Source of the DNA: a virus | Strand: one strand, 5' to 3' | Length of the DNA stretch: 64,000 nucleotides | IMG/VR virus record: IMGVR_UViG_3300031595_000166 | Span: 93,263 to 157,262 of that record | Shown: one piece after another, positions 7,413 through 15,854 of the stretch | Layout of the letters: every line of letters begins with the position of its first letter | Numbering within the stretch: position 1 is the stretch's first letter | Position numbers and translations under genes: made by a program | Notes under the pieces: model-generated | What the model was told of the DNA's origin: nothing | Database searches by the model: none | What the model saw: only the letters and a program-made list of their open reading frames with translations

Positions 7413-7676
7413 TTATTGAAGGAGGAGTAGTTTCTCAATTCGTTGTTCATCTAATACTACCCAGTCATTCAAGTCTATGACACGAACATATCGACTGTCA
7501 TGAAATAATGTCTGAAAATCAGGATTATCAATCCATACGCTAATGGCTGATAGACCTTCTACTGTATGATAGACTGCTATATATTTACCGAATTTATGAT
7601 CGTGGCTGGAATAACTATCACGGGATGACAAGAAACACTTATGGCATATGGGGCATTGTTGTTCTGTCATAGACAT
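7413..7676 (-). CDS. Family Z zinc-ribbon tail protein (first of array 1)
   Basis: 87 residues: CPIC at 8-11, SHDHKFGKYIAVY, and tail LDEQRIEKLLLLQ followed by TAA and at once by the SET ATG. An internal ATG at 7670 is an alternative start. It is the first gene of this array in transcription order. Confidence 0.85.
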   Translation of the reverse strand: MSMTEQQCPICHKCFLSSRDSYSSHDHKFGKYIAVYHTVEGLSAISVWIDNPDFQTLFHDSRYVRVIDLNDWVVLDEQRIEKLLLLQ

Positions 7677-7685
7677 TGGAATGCT

Positions 7686-8006
7686 TTATTCTTTTTCTTT
7701 CAATAGTTTCTTTATGTCATTCGGTAATATATTATGGGCAGTTGCATCTTCCCATCTTGATATTTCCCAAGCGATACATTGATCCAATGTGAGTTTTATA
7801 TCTATTTTGACTTCCGACAACACTAATTGACATAACTTGAATTGCTTTGCCTTCTCGACAAGGTTATCATAAGCAAGTCTTTCGTTGAGAAACTCTTGTG
7901 GAAGTTCGCCGAAGACGAGCTTATACTTGTCTTGCGATATCCTCCAAGGATGTTTCTTGCGAACGTTGATTGTTATTTGTTGGAGGAGATCGGCTTTTGA
8001 TGTCAT
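7686..8006 (-). CDS. Unknown soluble protein, 106 residues
   Basis: Mainly helical, charged (KADLLQQITINVRKKHPW...). It ends DIKKLLKEKE, which is not a family tail. No domain recognised. It lies nine bases upstream of the first Z gene, so it may head the array transcript. Confidence 0.75.
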   Translation of the reverse strand: MTSKADLLQQITINVRKKHPWRISQDKYKLVFGELPQEFLNERLAYDNLVEKAKQFKLCQLVLSEVKIDIKLTLDQCIAWEISRWEDATAHNILPNDIKKLLKEKE

Positions 8007-8069
8007 TTTCGTAGTGTCATTGTGTTCCTTATGTTGTTATGCGGTTGCGATCATGCGCAGTAGTATATT

Positions 8070-8462
8070 TTATGGATATTGTCTACCGCGCCCTATTGCT
8101 TTGTCTTTTAGTCTTCGTGATATGCTCTTTTGCTGACTTTTATTAAAAATAGAATAATCAGCAACCGAGTGAGCGCTATTATTGTGTTGACTGTCGTCCC
8201 ACACATCTATACGCTCATTATTAAACTCTTGCAGAGATATAGCCCACGTACTATCAGCACGGTAGCCGTTGGCAATAAAAAGATTGTACGCATTCTGCGC
8301 TGACGTCTTATTACCTGCGTCCAATGACAAACAACAATTATCCTTTGGCATAGGACAAAAAGACTGTGAAGATGGTTGACCAGTATTAGGATCAACTTCA
8401 GCGTGTCTATAAAATATTAGATTAGGATTACCGGTAATTTTTGACCCAGTTTTCATACACAT
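8070..8462 (-). CDS. Unknown protein, 130 residues
   Basis: Begins MCMKTGSKITGNPNLIFYRH with a second ATG at 8456. It has four cysteines and a basic C-terminus (SISRRLKDKAIGRGRQYP) that could contact nucleic acid. No family recognised. Confidence 0.7.
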   Translation of the reverse strand: MCMKTGSKITGNPNLIFYRHAEVDPNTGQPSSQSFCPMPKDNCCLSLDAGNKTSAQNAYNLFIANGYRADSTWAISLQEFNNERIDVWDDSQHNNSAHSVADYSIFNKSQQKSISRRLKDKAIGRGRQYP

Positions 8463-8485
8463 TTATTTGCTTTCAATAAAAACTG

Positions 8486-9025
8486 TTAAATATGTTTTGA
8501 GATCCATGCACTAATTGCCTGGGAATCATTTACGTTACAGCAAACAACATCATCTGGATCAAAAGAAGTTAGGTTGGTTGCTTCAATACTTACGGTTGTT
8601 GAGTCAAAACAAACATCTGTTGCCCAAGTATCTGATACCCATTCAGCTTGAATGTTACCTTCTGGTGTGGTAAATATAGAAGGAATAGGAACATTAGAAT
8701 TGGCTGTAAGTACTGCCATTAGTACCGTAACGGCGGCGCGAGCAATTGTACCAGTTACAACACCAGAAGACGTAAACTCATTAATACGGTTACACATCAA
8801 TGTAATTCGCGCATCACGAGTAACGGCTGGAGCACTAACAACATCTTGACGCAGTGTGTCAAACGGATCCTTAGCTGCTGTTGGTTGTTGTGGTGGTTGT
8901 TCCATATCATTCTCGATCTTAGTGTTCTTATATACCAATGCAAGATTATTCCTATCTGCGGAACGAGATGGAGCAGATGGAGCAGATGGAGCAGATGGAG
9001 CAGATTGTTCGGATAGATTCGACAT
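8486..9025 (-). CDS. Unknown protein with SAP tripeptide repeats
   Basis: 179 residues from MSNLSEQSAPS; this ATG (9023-9025) is chosen because a TGAGG site and a strong promoter (9042-9069) lie just upstream. Residues 8-19 are SAP repeats encoded by a 9-base tandem repeat (8969-9003). The remainder is acidic with four cysteines and a valine/alanine-rich central helix. No family recognised. Confidence 0.75.
   Translation of the reverse strand: MSNLSEQSAPSAPSAPSAPSRSADRNNLALVYKNTKIENDMEQPPQQPTAAKDPFDTLRQDVVSAPAVTRDARITLMCNRINEFTSSGVVTGTIARAAVTVLMAVLTANSNVPIPSIFTTPEGNIQAEWVSDTWATDVCFDSTTVSIEATNLTSFDPDDVVCCNVNDSQAISAWISKHI
8969..9003. repeat. Tandem 9-base repeat inside coding sequence
   Basis: About four copies of GGAGCAGAT on the plus strand encode Ser-Ala-Pro units on the minus strand. 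Copy number could change by slippage without loss of frame. Confidence 0.85.
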
Positions 9026-9041
9026 TTTAACCTCAGCATAC

Positions 9042-9069
9042 AATATAACCACACAAAAACCAATGTCAA
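9042..9069 (-). promoter_or_regulatory. Sigma-70 type promoter
   Basis: TTGACA (9064-9069), 16-base spacer, TATATT (9042-9047), read leftward. Transcription would start about ten bases before the ATG of the SAP-repeat gene, giving a very short leader that still holds the ribosome site. Confidence 0.8.
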
Positions 9070-9291
9070 GCCCTTGGCTCAAGTTTTATCCTACACAAGA
9101 TACACTGGTGGAATATCGGGGGCGATGTAGGATACGCCGTTCCGTTTACCCTATCCCAATTTAATTAAATCCTATTGGGGATACAACGTTTAATTAACGG
9201 TTAGTTTTAACTATAAGGATGTGCGTAAGTCCTTATCTAATTTTGGATTATTGATAGATTTCGGAAACTATTTTCAATTAGAATAAATTAA

Positions 9292-9486
9292 TTATATTAA
9301 TTGAATTGATTCAATATAATCTATATCAATTCTTAATTCGCTTGGAGTATTAAGATTAATACCAATAGATCTTTCATCTATATTGGGGCGAATGTCTTCT
9401 ATGGTTCCTCTATGTTGAGAACCGCTAATCATTGTTATGAGAACATTCTTATTAATAAAGCTTTTAGCTACTGTTGCGTGTTTCAT
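9292..9486 (-). CDS. Sm/Hfq-like small RNA-binding protein
   Basis: 64 residues. KNVLITMISGSQHRGTIEDI, then NLNTPSELRIDIDYIESIQL, follows the strand pattern of an LSm fold (a short helix, a bent five-strand sheet, and a G in the first turn with a D/N in Sm2). Length is right for Hfq-like proteins. The exact Hfq signature is absent, so the assignment rests on pattern only. The 266 bases upstream toward 9025 hold only the promoter and AT-rich inverted TTAATTAA pieces. Confidence 0.55.
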   Translation of the reverse strand: MKHATVAKSFINKNVLITMISGSQHRGTIEDIRPNIDERSIGINLNTPSELRIDIDYIESIQLI

Positions 9487-9592
9487 AGTATTTTACTTTC
9501 TGGTATAATACATTTATATACCTTCTATCATTCCACAAAATATAAACATCTCAATCTTTTTCACAACACCCACCTAAAACATTTTAATATCT

Positions 9593-9841
9593 CTACGGCT
9601 TCCCAAAATCTAATTCACAACACCATACCTCTTCTCGTGTCCACGGCGAAAATACCCCCTTATCCTCGCACGTCGTATCGAGATTTAGTGCAGTGGGATT
9701 AGTGTCTTGTGTGCAGAGCCACTCATCTCGGCAGTCGCTGTAATTGCCGTTGTGCTGTGTGCAGTATGGAATATCTGCTGTCGCTTGAAAACAAGCTGAT
9801 AAAAAGAGAGAAGATACAATTAGCATTATTGCGTGTTTCAT
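9593..9841 (-). CDS. Small cysteine-rich lipoprotein
   Basis: 82 residues. MKHAIMLIVSSLFLSAC is a lipoprotein signal with Cys17. The mature part has eight cysteines (YCTQH, DCRDEWLC, TCEDK, WCCELD), likely disulfide-bonded in the periplasm. It follows the GH16 gene by nine bases and is the last gene of the polysaccharide operon. Confidence 0.75.
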   Translation of the reverse strand: MKHAIMLIVSSLFLSACFQATADIPYCTQHNGNYSDCRDEWLCTQDTNPTALNLDTTCEDKGVFSPWTREEVWCCELDFGKP

Positions 9842-9850
9842 TTTTGATTC

Positions 9851-10756
9851 CTATCGTTGATAAACTCTAACATAATCAATCATCATTTCCTTTGGCAGAA
9901 TGGTTCTACCATCAGGATTGCCAGGCATGTTTCCACCAACCGCTACATTTAGCAGGATGTAAAACGGATGGTCATTAAATACCCACGTAGATCCGCGTGG
10001 CATATCTTGTGGCGTCTTAGTATGATACAGCATGTTGTCTACATAGAACCTAACAACATTAGGTTCCCACTCTACTGAATAGATATGGTAAGTATCTGAT
10101 AGCAAGCTCCTGCGAAGGAGTGGCAACGAAAATGTTCCAGTCATTGGATGACTGCTATGATAACCTGGCCCATGCATTGAACCGTGATTAGTCTTTGGTT
10201 CTCTGCCAATATTTTCCATGATATCGATCTCGCCACAATTTGGCCAGCCAACCTCTTGAATGTTAGCTCCAAGCATCCAGAATGCGCTCCAGATACCTTG
10301 TGTTTTTGGAATCATAATGCGTGCCTCAACACGACCATAGGTAAACTCAAACTTCTTAGCAGTAGTAAGACGAGCGGAAGTATATTGCATTCCCTGATAG
10401 TCTTCGCGTTGAGCGCGAATAGCAAGATGTCCATCACCTGTTAGGTGGGCATTTTCAATGCGGTCAGTGTAGTATTCGAGCTCGTTATTTCCCCAGCCAT
10501 TGCCACCCGTTGCATGATTCCATTTAGATGGATCAGGAGGAGTATTAGCTTGCCCGTTGAAGTCATCCGACCATACAAGTTTCCAAGACGGATCTGCAAT
10601 TTCAAGTTTTCCAGAAGGTGTGAGTAATCCCATTTGAATCTCGTTAGTTTTAGTTTTAGTGTTAGTGTTAGTGTTAGTGTTAGTGTTATATTGATATTGC
10701 GTTGTTGCAATACAACCAGTTAGTAAGGCGAGTAATAGTGTTGATATTTTTTTCAT
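9851..10756 (-). CDS. GH16 family beta-glucanase lipoprotein
   Basis: 301 residues. MKKISTLLLALLTGC is a lipoprotein signal (Cys15), followed by a low-complexity NTNTNTKTKT linker. The GH16 domain spans about 58-301: WSDDFNG, KWNHATGG, NELEYYT, and the catalytic GEIDIMENIG (E176 nucleophile, D178, E181 acid/base) in the EXDXXE form typical of laminarinase-type enzymes. It cleaves or remodels beta-1,3(4)-glucans in the periplasm or at the outer membrane. Its ATG overlaps the stop of the GT2 synthase (10753-10756), linking it to synthesis of the polymer it may trim. Confidence 0.92.
   Translation of the reverse strand: MKKISTLLLALLTGCIATTQYQYNTNTNTNTNTKTKTNEIQMGLLTPSGKLEIADPSWKLVWSDDFNGQANTPPDPSKWNHATGGNGWGNNELEYYTDRIENAHLTGDGHLAIRAQREDYQGMQYTSARLTTAKKFEFTYGRVEARIMIPKTQGIWSAFWMLGANIQEVGWPNCGEIDIMENIGREPKTNHGSMHGPGYHSSHPMTGTFSLPLLRRSLLSDTYHIYSVEWEPNVVRFYVDNMLYHTKTPQDMPRGSTWVFNDHPFYILLNVAVGGNMPGNPDGRTILPKEMMIDYVRVYQR
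10645..10688. repeat. Six-base microsatellite (GTGTTA/GTTTTA)
   Basis: Repeats of TTAGTG/TTAGTT encode the Asn-Thr/Lys-Thr linker after the lipid anchor of the GH16 protein. Slippage in multiples of six would change linker length only. Confidence 0.85.
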
Positions 10757-12504
10757 CTTAGAATATAATCCGATTTATGATCTTTAGTCCAGCCAGTGAA
10801 GCCATTGGTTAAATTATACTCCGGCTTAGCATACCAAGATATCCAAAACCACCCCAACGGAATATCACCCTTAGTAATAGAGCGCCAGCAACAAGATACG
10901 AATCGCCTGATACGATACAAAATAGCGATTCGCTGAGCGCGTGATGCAATCAACGTACGGGTTGGATAAAATTTAACATTGCACCCATTTAGAAAAATGT
11001 CTTCACACACTCCAACGAATGTTGTCATACTATAAAACACAAACATAAATACATGTGTAATAGGAATAAAAATCGCTGTAAGAAAAAGATGTGTAAATTG
11101 TTCTTTTTTCTCTTCAAAAAACCATACCATGAAAAGATACAAAAATTGCATAGTATATGTAATCATATAGATGAACATCAATCCGTCGAGAACAGACTTG
11201 TCATGCCATGCCAAGAATGGCAGCAACATATAGAACACAACGGCGTGAAACGACCAGTAAACACATCGTAAATAATCACCATAAAAGGGAATGGCAATAC
11301 TCCAATAAAACAAAAACCCCTTGAAGAAACGACCGCTTGTTTCAACGCGGCACGCCATCCAACGTTTTCGTTGCGAGAACAAAGATTTTAGTGTTGGCGG
11401 TGTAAACGTATATACTTTAGCTGATTGCTCAAAACCTTGAATACGTTCAATAAACGAATCAAAAATAAATCTAACAAAAGAATGCAACGGAGTAGGAGGA
11501 GGATCCCAAGACAGTTTACCATTTTTACCCCAATGAGACATTGCAACAAAAACAGCCAAAGAACTGTCATCTGTATTTCCGCAAAGGGCCTGCGGAATTT
11601 CTTCACCATCATATTCTGAAAACTTCGGCAAACTTTTTCCGAACCACCACTTAATATAGTCGCTATACTTGATAGTTTCAAGCCACCCCATAAACTTAGG
11701 AGCAGTGATAATCATATCTGACCACGATACGTAAAGTTGTCCTAGTAGGATTGGCATAGGAAGTATGTTGATATTTTCTTGCATTGCGCTAAAACTAAAG
11801 AAGTTTCGTGCAACGAAAAGATAATTTTGACCAGCAATAGTAAAAAATGAACGCCAGCCCTTCCACATATCGCCTTTATTTATACAAACTTGACCACAAA
11901 CGACTTTTCTATAATTACCAGTTAGCCAATGTTTGGTCATTAATTTTTCAACTAACTTTTGAAGAGAACCATTAGAAACAGTTTCATCAGCGTCAACACT
12001 AAAATAGACCACAGGCATAGACGACAGTTTACCGCTTTTGATGAGATTTTTCATATAATTAATGGCAGCATACACCGCTACTAATTTTCCCTGTCTTACC
12101 TCATTGTAAGAAGTATGCAAGTGAATATTTTTAGAATAGTTGCAAGAATTAACCCAATTCACGAGTTTTTGATATACGGTGGGATTTTCCGAACGACCAT
12201 CAGCAGATGCAATAATATGCAGTTCACCCGGATAATTATTAGTAGCACAGCTATCAACTGCCCTAATAATTTCCTTTAGATCGTATTCGTCTCGAAGAAG
12301 AGATGGAACAATAACCATACCCGATGGAAAATTATTCCGATCTACATCGGATGTAAATGGAAATACTTTATTAAAGAGTTTTTTAAAAGGATACACTACG
12401 TATATAAATTGTGTGTAAAATAATCCAATTAAAAACGCACTAATAATAATCCACCCAAGATTAAATCCATTACCACTGAGTAGTCTTACCGCTGCATTAA
12501 TCAT
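10753..12504 (-). CDS. Processive GT2 polysaccharide synthase (cellulose/chitin/curdlan synthase-like)
   Basis: 583 residues. An N-terminal membrane span (residues 15-40), then a cytosolic GT-A domain with the processive set: IIASADGR (first Asp), YFSVDADET (DxD), NTDDSS (acidic general base region) and SQRKRW (Q-x-x-R-W). After these come four or more membrane spans. Such enzymes extend a beta-linked glucan and push it through their own channel. The product cannot be read from sequence, but the coupled GH16 laminarinase-type gene suggests a beta-1,3 or mixed glucan. Adaptor and TolC-like genes lie just upstream in the operon. Confidence 0.9.
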   Translation of the reverse strand: MINAAVRLLSGNGFNLGWIIISAFLIGLFYTQFIYVVYPFKKLFNKVFPFTSDVDRNNFPSGMVIVPSLLRDEYDLKEIIRAVDSCATNNYPGELHIIASADGRSENPTVYQKLVNWVNSCNYSKNIHLHTSYNEVRQGKLVAVYAAINYMKNLIKSGKLSSMPVVYFSVDADETVSNGSLQKLVEKLMTKHWLTGNYRKVVCGQVCINKGDMWKGWRSFFTIAGQNYLFVARNFFSFSAMQENINILPMPILLGQLYVSWSDMIITAPKFMGWLETIKYSDYIKWWFGKSLPKFSEYDGEEIPQALCGNTDDSSLAVFVAMSHWGKNGKLSWDPPPTPLHSFVRFIFDSFIERIQGFEQSAKVYTFTPPTLKSLFSQRKRWMACRVETSGRFFKGFLFYWSIAIPFYGDYLRCVYWSFHAVVFYMLLPFLAWHDKSVLDGLMFIYMITYTMQFLYLFMVWFFEEKKEQFTHLFLTAIFIPITHVFMFVFYSMTTFVGVCEDIFLNGCNVKFYPTRTLIASRAQRIAILYRIRRFVSCCWRSITKGDIPLGWFWISWYAKPEYNLTNGFTGWTKDHKSDYILR

Positions 12505-12533
12505 TTTTCAATCCCTCACGGTTAATAATTAAC

Positions 12534-13619
12534 TTATGGACGAAGACGTAAAATCTTTGATCGCATAGCTTCTGACTTCACATCCAATGTGATATATCTA
12601 CCACGTGATTGACTACTAGACATTGGATCAATCAACACAGTCTCGCCAACAATAATGTCTTTAACCGTGCCTACGTTTTTACAAGCGAACAAGCCCCAGA
12701 TACAATCATATACTGGTGTTCCCGTAGAAGCATTATCTGCTTGCTCGTAAGGAAGAAATGCAACATTCACGTTGCTATTAATAGCTGAAAATACCGGGCG
12801 CGACATTACTTGCTTTTCCAACACCGCAATATCAGCCAATTCAGATTGAACACGTTCCTTTTCAGCCAGTCCAGTCTTCATCAAACCATCAATTTGCAAT
12901 CGTTGAATCTCGATTCTACCCATAAGATCGGCAGCCGTTAGAATAGCTGGCATTGGCATACTATTATTGCCATTCTTATTACCAGTCAACGACTGCAATC
13001 CCAACGTAGCCTGACTAAGCAAAACATCAGTCTGAATCTTGACATGATCGTTGGAGAACAATGCGATCTGAATGTTATCCAACGCTTGTTGTTGCAATTG
13101 ATACTCTGGCAACTTTAGAATACCAGCCTCATAATTCCTCTTGGCTTCCGCAGTCAATGCAGTCTGACGCCCTAGCATCACTTGCAATGCTTTCTTTTGC
13201 TCAGCAAGGGTAGCAATATCGGTTCCACCAATCGCAACCTGTTGATTAGTAGTAGTATCAGTGAATGCCAACGCATGTTCGCCAAGCTCCTTTAGCTTAT
13301 CCAGTTTAATTAGTGCTAGCTCGCCATCTTCCAACTGAGCCTCAATACTCTTTTGCTCGGACAACGCACGACCCTTTTCAAGTTTCACCTCTGCCATTTT
13401 CAATGCAGACTGAACAACCATATCATTGTCTGGCCCAAGTATGAATGGTGCACAAAACCCATCCGTGGCAATATAATAACCTTCACGCGAAGCATATCCG
13501 CATGATCCAACAAGACTGGCGAGGGCTACAAAAGAAAATACCCTAGTTTTCCAGTGCTTGATCTTTGGCTGAACGTTAGTTGCTTCCATTGTCGTTTCAT
13601 TTCCCATTGTAGTATCCAT
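12534..13619 (-). CDS. HlyD/RND-type periplasmic adaptor
   Basis: 361 residues. One N-terminal membrane anchor (residues 25-45) carries a cysteine pair region VGSCGYASREGYY. A long alpha-helical hairpin follows (about 65-285, rich in Q/A/L/E), and then a beta domain (GTPVYDCIWG...VGTVKDIIVGETVLI). This is the layout of membrane-fusion proteins that bridge an inner-membrane machine to an outer-membrane channel. It lies between the TolC-like gene (3 bases) and the GT2 synthase. Confidence 0.75.
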   Translation of the reverse strand: MDTTMGNETTMEATNVQPKIKHWKTRVFSFVALASLVGSCGYASREGYYIATDGFCAPFILGPDNDMVVQSALKMAEVKLEKGRALSEQKSIEAQLEDGELALIKLDKLKELGEHALAFTDTTTNQQVAIGGTDIATLAEQKKALQVMLGRQTALTAEAKRNYEAGILKLPEYQLQQQALDNIQIALFSNDHVKIQTDVLLSQATLGLQSLTGNKNGNNSMPMPAILTAADLMGRIEIQRLQIDGLMKTGLAEKERVQSELADIAVLEKQVMSRPVFSAINSNVNVAFLPYEQADNASTGTPVYDCIWGLFACKNVGTVKDIIVGETVLIDPMSSSQSRGRYITLDVKSEAMRSKILRLRP

Positions 13620-13621
13620 GA

Positions 13622-14728
13622 TTATTTTCCTTCTCCATAAAACTTGTTGAGTTCAGTTAGCATACCGACAATCAATTCCTTATTGCTTTCCGCATCCATG
13701 ATCTGAAGTTGAATCAATGCATCTGAATTCAATGCAGTCGGAGCATCCAAGTGAGCCTGCAAACTATTATGTGTTGTAGTCAACTGAGCAATCTGTGTTT
13801 CAGTCAATGTCAACTGACGTTTGAGATCATTCATATTAGCAACAATGCTATCACGGAACCTTGTCAACTGACCAGTCAATTCATAACGAGCATTCCTAAG
13901 CTCTCGACTACGAACATCAAGGTATTGGTTCTCATTATGAATCAATGGAATACCACCGAAGTTATACGAGACGCTAACATAACCAGCCCAAGTCCAAGTA
14001 TCACTTGTTCCAGCCATTGGGGGAATGCCACCAATCTCAATATTAGTTTTCCATGCATCGAACCTATGAAGGTTGCTTGCGCGACGTTCAAACTCCATAC
14101 TGCTATTCTGAACGTGAGACATCAATTCTTCAAACGAGTTTTGCTTGGCAACATATTGCTTCGCATGCAATACATCCAACTGACCTTGTGCCTGCAATCG
14201 CTTCAGCTCCAATGAAGTAGCCAATTGTTGTAGCATAGTAATATCAGTAATGGTAGCAACACCAGCGGTCAATCGCTTATTAGCTTGCGACAAAAGATCA
14301 TTAGCATGATCCTTATGCTCATTGAGATATGTCAATGTATTATTGTAGGCAGTTTCCTTGCCAACATCGTTAAGATATTCAAGCGCTTGTTGCGCCTGAA
14401 CCATTGCAACTTGCTGATTGCAATTAGCATCAGCTAGCTTACGAACAAGAGTAGATCTGAATGCATCCAATGGAGACCAAGAAAGAGAAGCTCTTGCCTG
14501 ATATCCATTTTTTGAGATAGACCCGCCAATCGATGCAATACCAGAACTGCTGGGATAGTGAATACCCTCAACAACAATAGCAGGAAACAATAGCAACGAT
14601 GCATCACCAGCCCCACGAGCCCTAATAGCTTCACAATCTTTTGATTGCGTTGCAGTTTGAGCCATGACAGAACTTGCCATCAACACACTTGCCAATCCGA
14701 TTCCTAACGAACTAAATACCTTCTTCAT
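13622..14728 (-). CDS. TolC-like outer-membrane channel protein
   Basis: 368 residues from MKKVFSSLGIGLASVLMASS, a Sec signal cleaved near AVMAQ-type site (SSVMA-QT). The start at 14728 is fixed by an ATGA overlap with the upstream lipoprotein. The body has two long helical repeats rich in Q/L/A/N with a short barrel-like segment (GYVSVSYNFGG) typical of outer-membrane efflux proteins. Somewhat shorter than the usual 420-480 residues. It should form the exit duct of the export system with the adaptor and the GT2 synthase. Confidence 0.8.
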   Translation of the reverse strand: MKKVFSSLGIGLASVLMASSVMAQTATQSKDCEAIRARGAGDASLLLFPAIVVEGIHYPSSSGIASIGGSISKNGYQARASLSWSPLDAFRSTLVRKLADANCNQQVAMVQAQQALEYLNDVGKETAYNNTLTYLNEHKDHANDLLSQANKRLTAGVATITDITMLQQLATSLELKRLQAQGQLDVLHAKQYVAKQNSFEELMSHVQNSSMEFERRASNLHRFDAWKTNIEIGGIPPMAGTSDTWTWAGYVSVSYNFGGIPLIHNENQYLDVRSRELRNARYELTGQLTRFRDSIVANMNDLKRQLTLTETQIAQLTTTHNSLQAHLDAPTALNSDALIQLQIMDAESNKELIVGMLTELNKFYGEGK

Positions 14729-15075
14729 TTGCACAAACCTTCCGCAATGTTAGTATTACCTTCAACCACAATACACCCAAGATTACAAGGGAAACCAAGG
14801 TCAGTATGCTCATCACACCAACCATTACTTGCACGAACTTCACCATCAGGGATATCAAAATACGATATACCGATTCCACTATCCCCACCGCCACCACAAT
14901 TCACTACATAGGTGCCAGCATCAGTCTCGCAAGTGATAGTCGTGCCAGTGAAGCCAGCATCGACACTCGCCTCACCGTGCCCGCCATCCGTCGCATTGAC
15001 CCCTGCAACGGTCGTCAAGCAACCAGCAGACTGCACACCAATGGCAGTCGCAAACATCATAATCAATCGATTCAT
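14725..15075 (-). CDS. Small lipoprotein at head of export operon
   Basis: 116 residues. MNRLIMMFATAIGVQSAGC gives a lipobox with Cys19. The mature part is Gly/Asp-rich with seven cysteines, including VNCGGGGDSG and FPCNLGC. ATGA-coupled to the TolC-like gene, so it may be an accessory of that channel. No family recognised; its DAG-type composition resembles myxobacterial lipoproteins. Confidence 0.75.
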   Translation of the reverse strand: MNRLIMMFATAIGVQSAGCLTTVAGVNATDGGHGEASVDAGFTGTTITCETDAGTYVVNCGGGGDSGIGISYFDIPDGEVRASNGWCDEHTDLGFPCNLGCIVVEGNTNIAEGLCK

Positions 15076-15081
15076 TGTGAA

Positions 15082-15306
15082 TTATTCTCCGTTTTCAACC
15101 GAATACACTTCAACATTAGCCATCTCACCACGGCTAACAACAAGGTCAAACTCAACACGAGTTCCACGACCAAGATTCAATTCCCTAACCCTATCAGTCG
15201 CTCGCATAACAATGCGTTCGGCATAAGAGCCTTTTGATGGAACCGGACTCACAACAAAATGTGAGCCAACCATGTCTGCAACAATGTGATGATCGTAGGT
15301 ATTCAT
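15082..15306 (-). CDS. Unknown 74-residue protein, possibly OB-fold
   Basis: The C-terminal half GRGTRVEFDLVVSRGEMANV has the strand/turn spacing of small OB-fold or cold-shock-like proteins, but the RNA-binding aromatic motifs are missing. It has its own sigma-70 promoter (15340-15368) and lies six bases before the export operon, so it may lead that transcript. Confidence 0.65.
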   Translation of the reverse strand: MNTYDHHIVADMVGSHFVVSPVPSKGSYAERIVMRATDRVRELNLGRGTRVEFDLVVSRGEMANVEVYSVENGE

Positions 15307-15339
15307 TTGATTTTCCTCACCCGTTTTTCAGGTACCGAC

Positions 15340-15368
15340 ATTATAAGCACCCTGACTTCCCGCGTCAA
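15340..15368 (-). promoter_or_regulatory. Sigma-70 type promoter
   Basis: TTGACG (15363-15368), 17-base spacer, perfect TATAAT (15340-15345), leftward. It should drive the gene at 15082-15306 and probably the whole channel/adaptor/synthase/glucanase operon. Confidence 0.85.
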
Positions 15369-15393
15369 GGGGGCACGCTGCTTTTTCAGGTAG

Positions 15394-15465
15394 CTCTGGA
15401 TGTAGGACTTGAACCTACGACCCGACGGTTAACAGCCGTCTGCTCTACCACTGAGCTAATCCAGA
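15394..15465 (-). tRNA. tRNA-Asn (GTT)
   Basis: 72 bases. Acceptor TCTGGAT pairs with ATCCAGA, discriminator G. The D arm is AGCTCAGTGGTAGAGC, the anticodon arm GACGG-CTGTTAA-CCGTC, and the T arm GTAGG-TTCAAGT-CCTAC. CCA is not encoded. Confidence 0.95.
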
Positions 15466-15480
15466 ATAATTTTCAGTGTG

Positions 15481-15552
15481 AGTAGGAGGTGAGGATTGAA
15501 CTCACGCATGAGACTTTTGCAGAGTCTTGCCTTTCCACTTGGCTACACCTAC
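15481..15552 (-). tRNA. tRNA-Cys (GCA)
   Basis: 72 bases. Acceptor GTAGGTG pairs with CTCCTAC apart from one T-T mismatch. The anticodon arm is AGACT-CTGCAAA-AGTCT, the T arm GTGAG-TTCAATC-CTCAC, and the discriminator T as expected for Cys. CCA is not encoded. It lies 15 bases from tRNA-Asn, so both probably come from one transcript. Confidence 0.93.
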
Positions 15553-15559
15553 AATCTAA

Positions 15560-15769
15560 CTAAATCTCTAAGGACTCTAAACCTTTTTCAAGCCTAAAAT
15601 CTCTAAGCTTTTTAGCCAACAATTTGATTGCCTTTTGTTCTTTCTCAGAAAGATTGAATGCAACATAATGCACACAATGCCTATTGTATTCAATAATCTC
15701 TCTTGAAAGATCTTCAATCAATTTGCTGGCGTTTTCAATACGCCGTGCTTTCATTTGATAGTCTATCAT
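15560..15769 (-). CDS. Unknown helical protein, 69 residues
   Basis: Start MIDYQMKARRIENASKLIED is preceded by GGAAGGAAA; the longer frame lacks such a site. It is mostly helical and charged, ending RLEKGLESLEI. Driven by the promoter at 15795-15823 and placed just before tRNA-Cys. No family recognised. Confidence 0.75.
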   Translation of the reverse strand: MIDYQMKARRIENASKLIEDLSREIIEYNRHCVHYVAFNLSEKEQKAIKLLAKKLRDFRLEKGLESLEI

Positions 15770-15794
15770 TGTTTCCTTCCCTCGAAGCCCCGAA

Positions 15795-15823
15795 AATATA
15801 AGCACTCCAACGCCACGTGTCAA
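15795..15823 (-). promoter_or_regulatory. Sigma-70 type promoter
   Basis: TTGACA (15818-15823), 17-base spacer, TATATT (15795-15800), leftward. It is placed to transcribe the 69-residue protein and the two tRNA genes. Confidence 0.85.
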
Positions 15824-15854
15824 GAGGCTCAGCCGTTGCCTACACCAACCTACA

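Noticed and set aside
1945-7676. Z arrays as ribosomal zinc-ribbon proteins or transposase zinc fingers
   Set aside because: Sizes are similar, but the GKY motif, the leucine tail and the large copy number do not fit any such family that I know.
15082-15306. Calling the 74-residue protein a cold-shock protein
   Set aside because: The aromatic RNP motifs are absent; only a loose strand pattern remains, so it is left as unknown.
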